A stretch of DNA of 6,502 bases from Bacteroidales bacterium (GTDB taxonomy: Bacteria > Bacteroidota > Bacteroidia > Bacteroidales > UBA4181). The position numbers and the translations under genes are program-made. The stretch lies in the NCBI GenBank assembly GCA_031260845.1, contig JAISKR010000281.1:1-6502 (forward strand). Reading direction: 5' to 3'. Of the stretch, positions 5,598 to 6,502 are shown piece after piece (the stretch's first letter is position 1; each line of letters begins with the position of its first letter). The notes under the pieces were generated by a model. That model worked only from the letters and a program-made list of their open reading frames with translations. It was not told the origin of the DNA and made no database searches.

Positions 5598-6502
5598 TTA
5601 CGGTTTAATTAAAGTAATAGTTCCTTTGTTTTCAAAGGTAATTCCCTTCGCGGTTTTGTAACGGATATAATAACCGTAAACCCCTTCATTCGCCGGTTTG
5701 TTATTTTTCATTCGCCCGTCCCAACCGTCGGAAGGCATTTTGGTTTCAAAGACCTTGGCGCCGTTGCGGTCGAAAATAATCATCCAAAATTCCTGCGGGT
5801 CGTAGGAAAAAGACGGGCGGTAAATGTCGTTCATTCCATCGCCGTTGGGCGTGAAGGCATCGGGAATGAAAATGTCGCTTTCAGGTTGCAGGCACACCGC
5901 ATTGGAAACGGATTGCTGCGCAGAAGCAGCAGAATTGGCAGGCACAGCCACTACATTGTAACAAATATCCCCGTTCGTGGGCAAACCCGCAACGTCGTCA
6001 TTGTACGCTGTTTCGCCGTCGCGTAAAGTGGCGACAAGTTTTTCCTGTTGATGGGCTATTGTCCTGTAAATCTGATACTCAACACTATCCCATCCGACAA
6101 AAGCATCCCAACTCAGCGCGTTTACCTGCTCATTTTGTGAAATGGTAAGCCACAAGGCGGTAAATGTTTCCGAAACGGTAGTATATTCGGTTCCGCAAAA
6201 ATGTAAAGCCGCTAAACGATAGTAGTATGTTTTATTTCTTGATTTTGTATCAGCAATGATAACATTGCTTCCTGTAATGTTCACTAATGTGTCAATTGCT
6301 ATAAATCCATTTTTAGGGTAATCACTGCCGAGCAGTGCGTAATCATGTGTTTGAGAGGCGGCGTCAATCGAAAATGTCAACATTGCCCTGTTGTTCGCAT
6401 CATAATGCGCTTCATCGGCAATGATGAAAGCAGGCGGAACAGGCGTTCGCGTATAAACGCTCTTTTGGAAAGAACTTGCCAGCAGACCGTCATTGCGCTC
6501 TG
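5598..6502 (-). CDS. Secreted multi-domain protein with C-terminal T9SS type B sorting (gliding-motility-associated) domain, 5' part missing
   Basis: The frame stays open upstream of the internal ATG at 6383 to the right edge, so the gene is longer than an ATG-to-stop reading suggests; 300 C-terminal residues are visible. The last 93 or so (genomic 5601-5879) form the CHU_C / gliding-motility C-terminal domain: IFIPDAFTPNGDGMNDIY, then FDRNGAKVFE, then DGWDGRMKNNKPANEGVYGY, ending in GTITLIKP. In Bacteroidota this domain directs export across the outer membrane by the type IX system. Before it are two stretches that look like fibronectin-III or similar beta-sandwiches: about 20-113, with KTYYYRLAALHFCG, and about 114-204, with ALSWDAFVGWDSVEYQIYR followed by CYNVVAVPA. 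No catalytic domain is in view, and the signal peptide and any enzymatic or adhesive part would lie beyond the edge. Likely a surface or extracellular protein (adhesin, mucin-like or enzyme); its exact role is unknown. Confidence 0.9.
   Translation of the reverse strand, partial: ERNDGLLASSFQKSVYTRTPVPPAFIIADEAHYDANNRAMLTFSIDAASQTHDYALLGSDYPKNGFIAIDTLVNITGSNVIIADTKSRNKTYYYRLAALHFCGTEYTTVSETFTALWLTISQNEQVNALSWDAFVGWDSVEYQIYRTIAHQQEKLVATLRDGETAYNDDVAGLPTNGDICYNVVAVPANSAASAQQSVSNAVCLQPESDIFIPDAFTPNGDGMNDIYRPSFSYDPQEFWMIIFDRNGAKVFETKMPSDGWDGRMKNNKPANEGVYGYYIRYKTAKGITFENKGTITLIKP

Overview
The window looks like chromosome from a Bacteroidota member, probably Bacteroidales or a relative that carries a type IX secretion system (T9SS). 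Three things point there: the C-terminal T9SS sorting / gliding-motility domain of the rightmost gene, the two divergent promoters with a TANNTTTG -7 box (one also with the matching TTTG -33 box), and start codons preceded by A/T-rich DNA instead of Shine-Dalgarno sites. The species cannot be fixed from the sequence.

Layout, left to right. (1) Positions 1-1055 hold two AT-rich genes on the + strand: the 3' end of a flavin-binding split-barrel (pyridoxamine-phosphate-oxidase-like) gene and a complete class I SAM-dependent methyltransferase. (2) The convergent gap 1056-1302 has a stem-loop on the methyltransferase stop codon and a 44-bp compound palindrome. (3) glyA (serine hydroxymethyltransferase) lies on the - strand at 1303-2583. 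(4) A short divergent promoter region separates it from a + strand pair: an alpha-oxoamine synthase family PLP enzyme (2708-3949, GTG start) and miaB (3983-5344). (5) The second convergent gap, 5345-5597, has a stem-loop, a second copy of the compound palindrome, and five copies of GTATCAC spaced 10-11 bp apart. (6) The right edge carries, on the - strand, the C-terminal 300 residues of a large secreted multi-domain protein ending in a T9SS type B sorting domain.

The genes are mostly housekeeping. GlyA makes glycine and one-carbon units from serine. Its divergent neighbour belongs to the family that condenses a small amino acid (serine, glycine, alanine or cysteate) with an acyl thioester, as in the first step of sphingolipid or sulfonolipid synthesis. 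MiaB modifies A37 of tRNAs. The PLP enzyme and miaB probably form an operon; glyA is transcribed the other way from the same gap.

I found no evidence of a new multi-gene system. The least ordinary material is non-coding: a palindrome built from four invariant heptamers that occurs in both convergent gaps, and the helically phased heptamer array next to its second copy. The base-composition change at about 1240 and the unassigned substrate of the PLP enzyme also merit a look.
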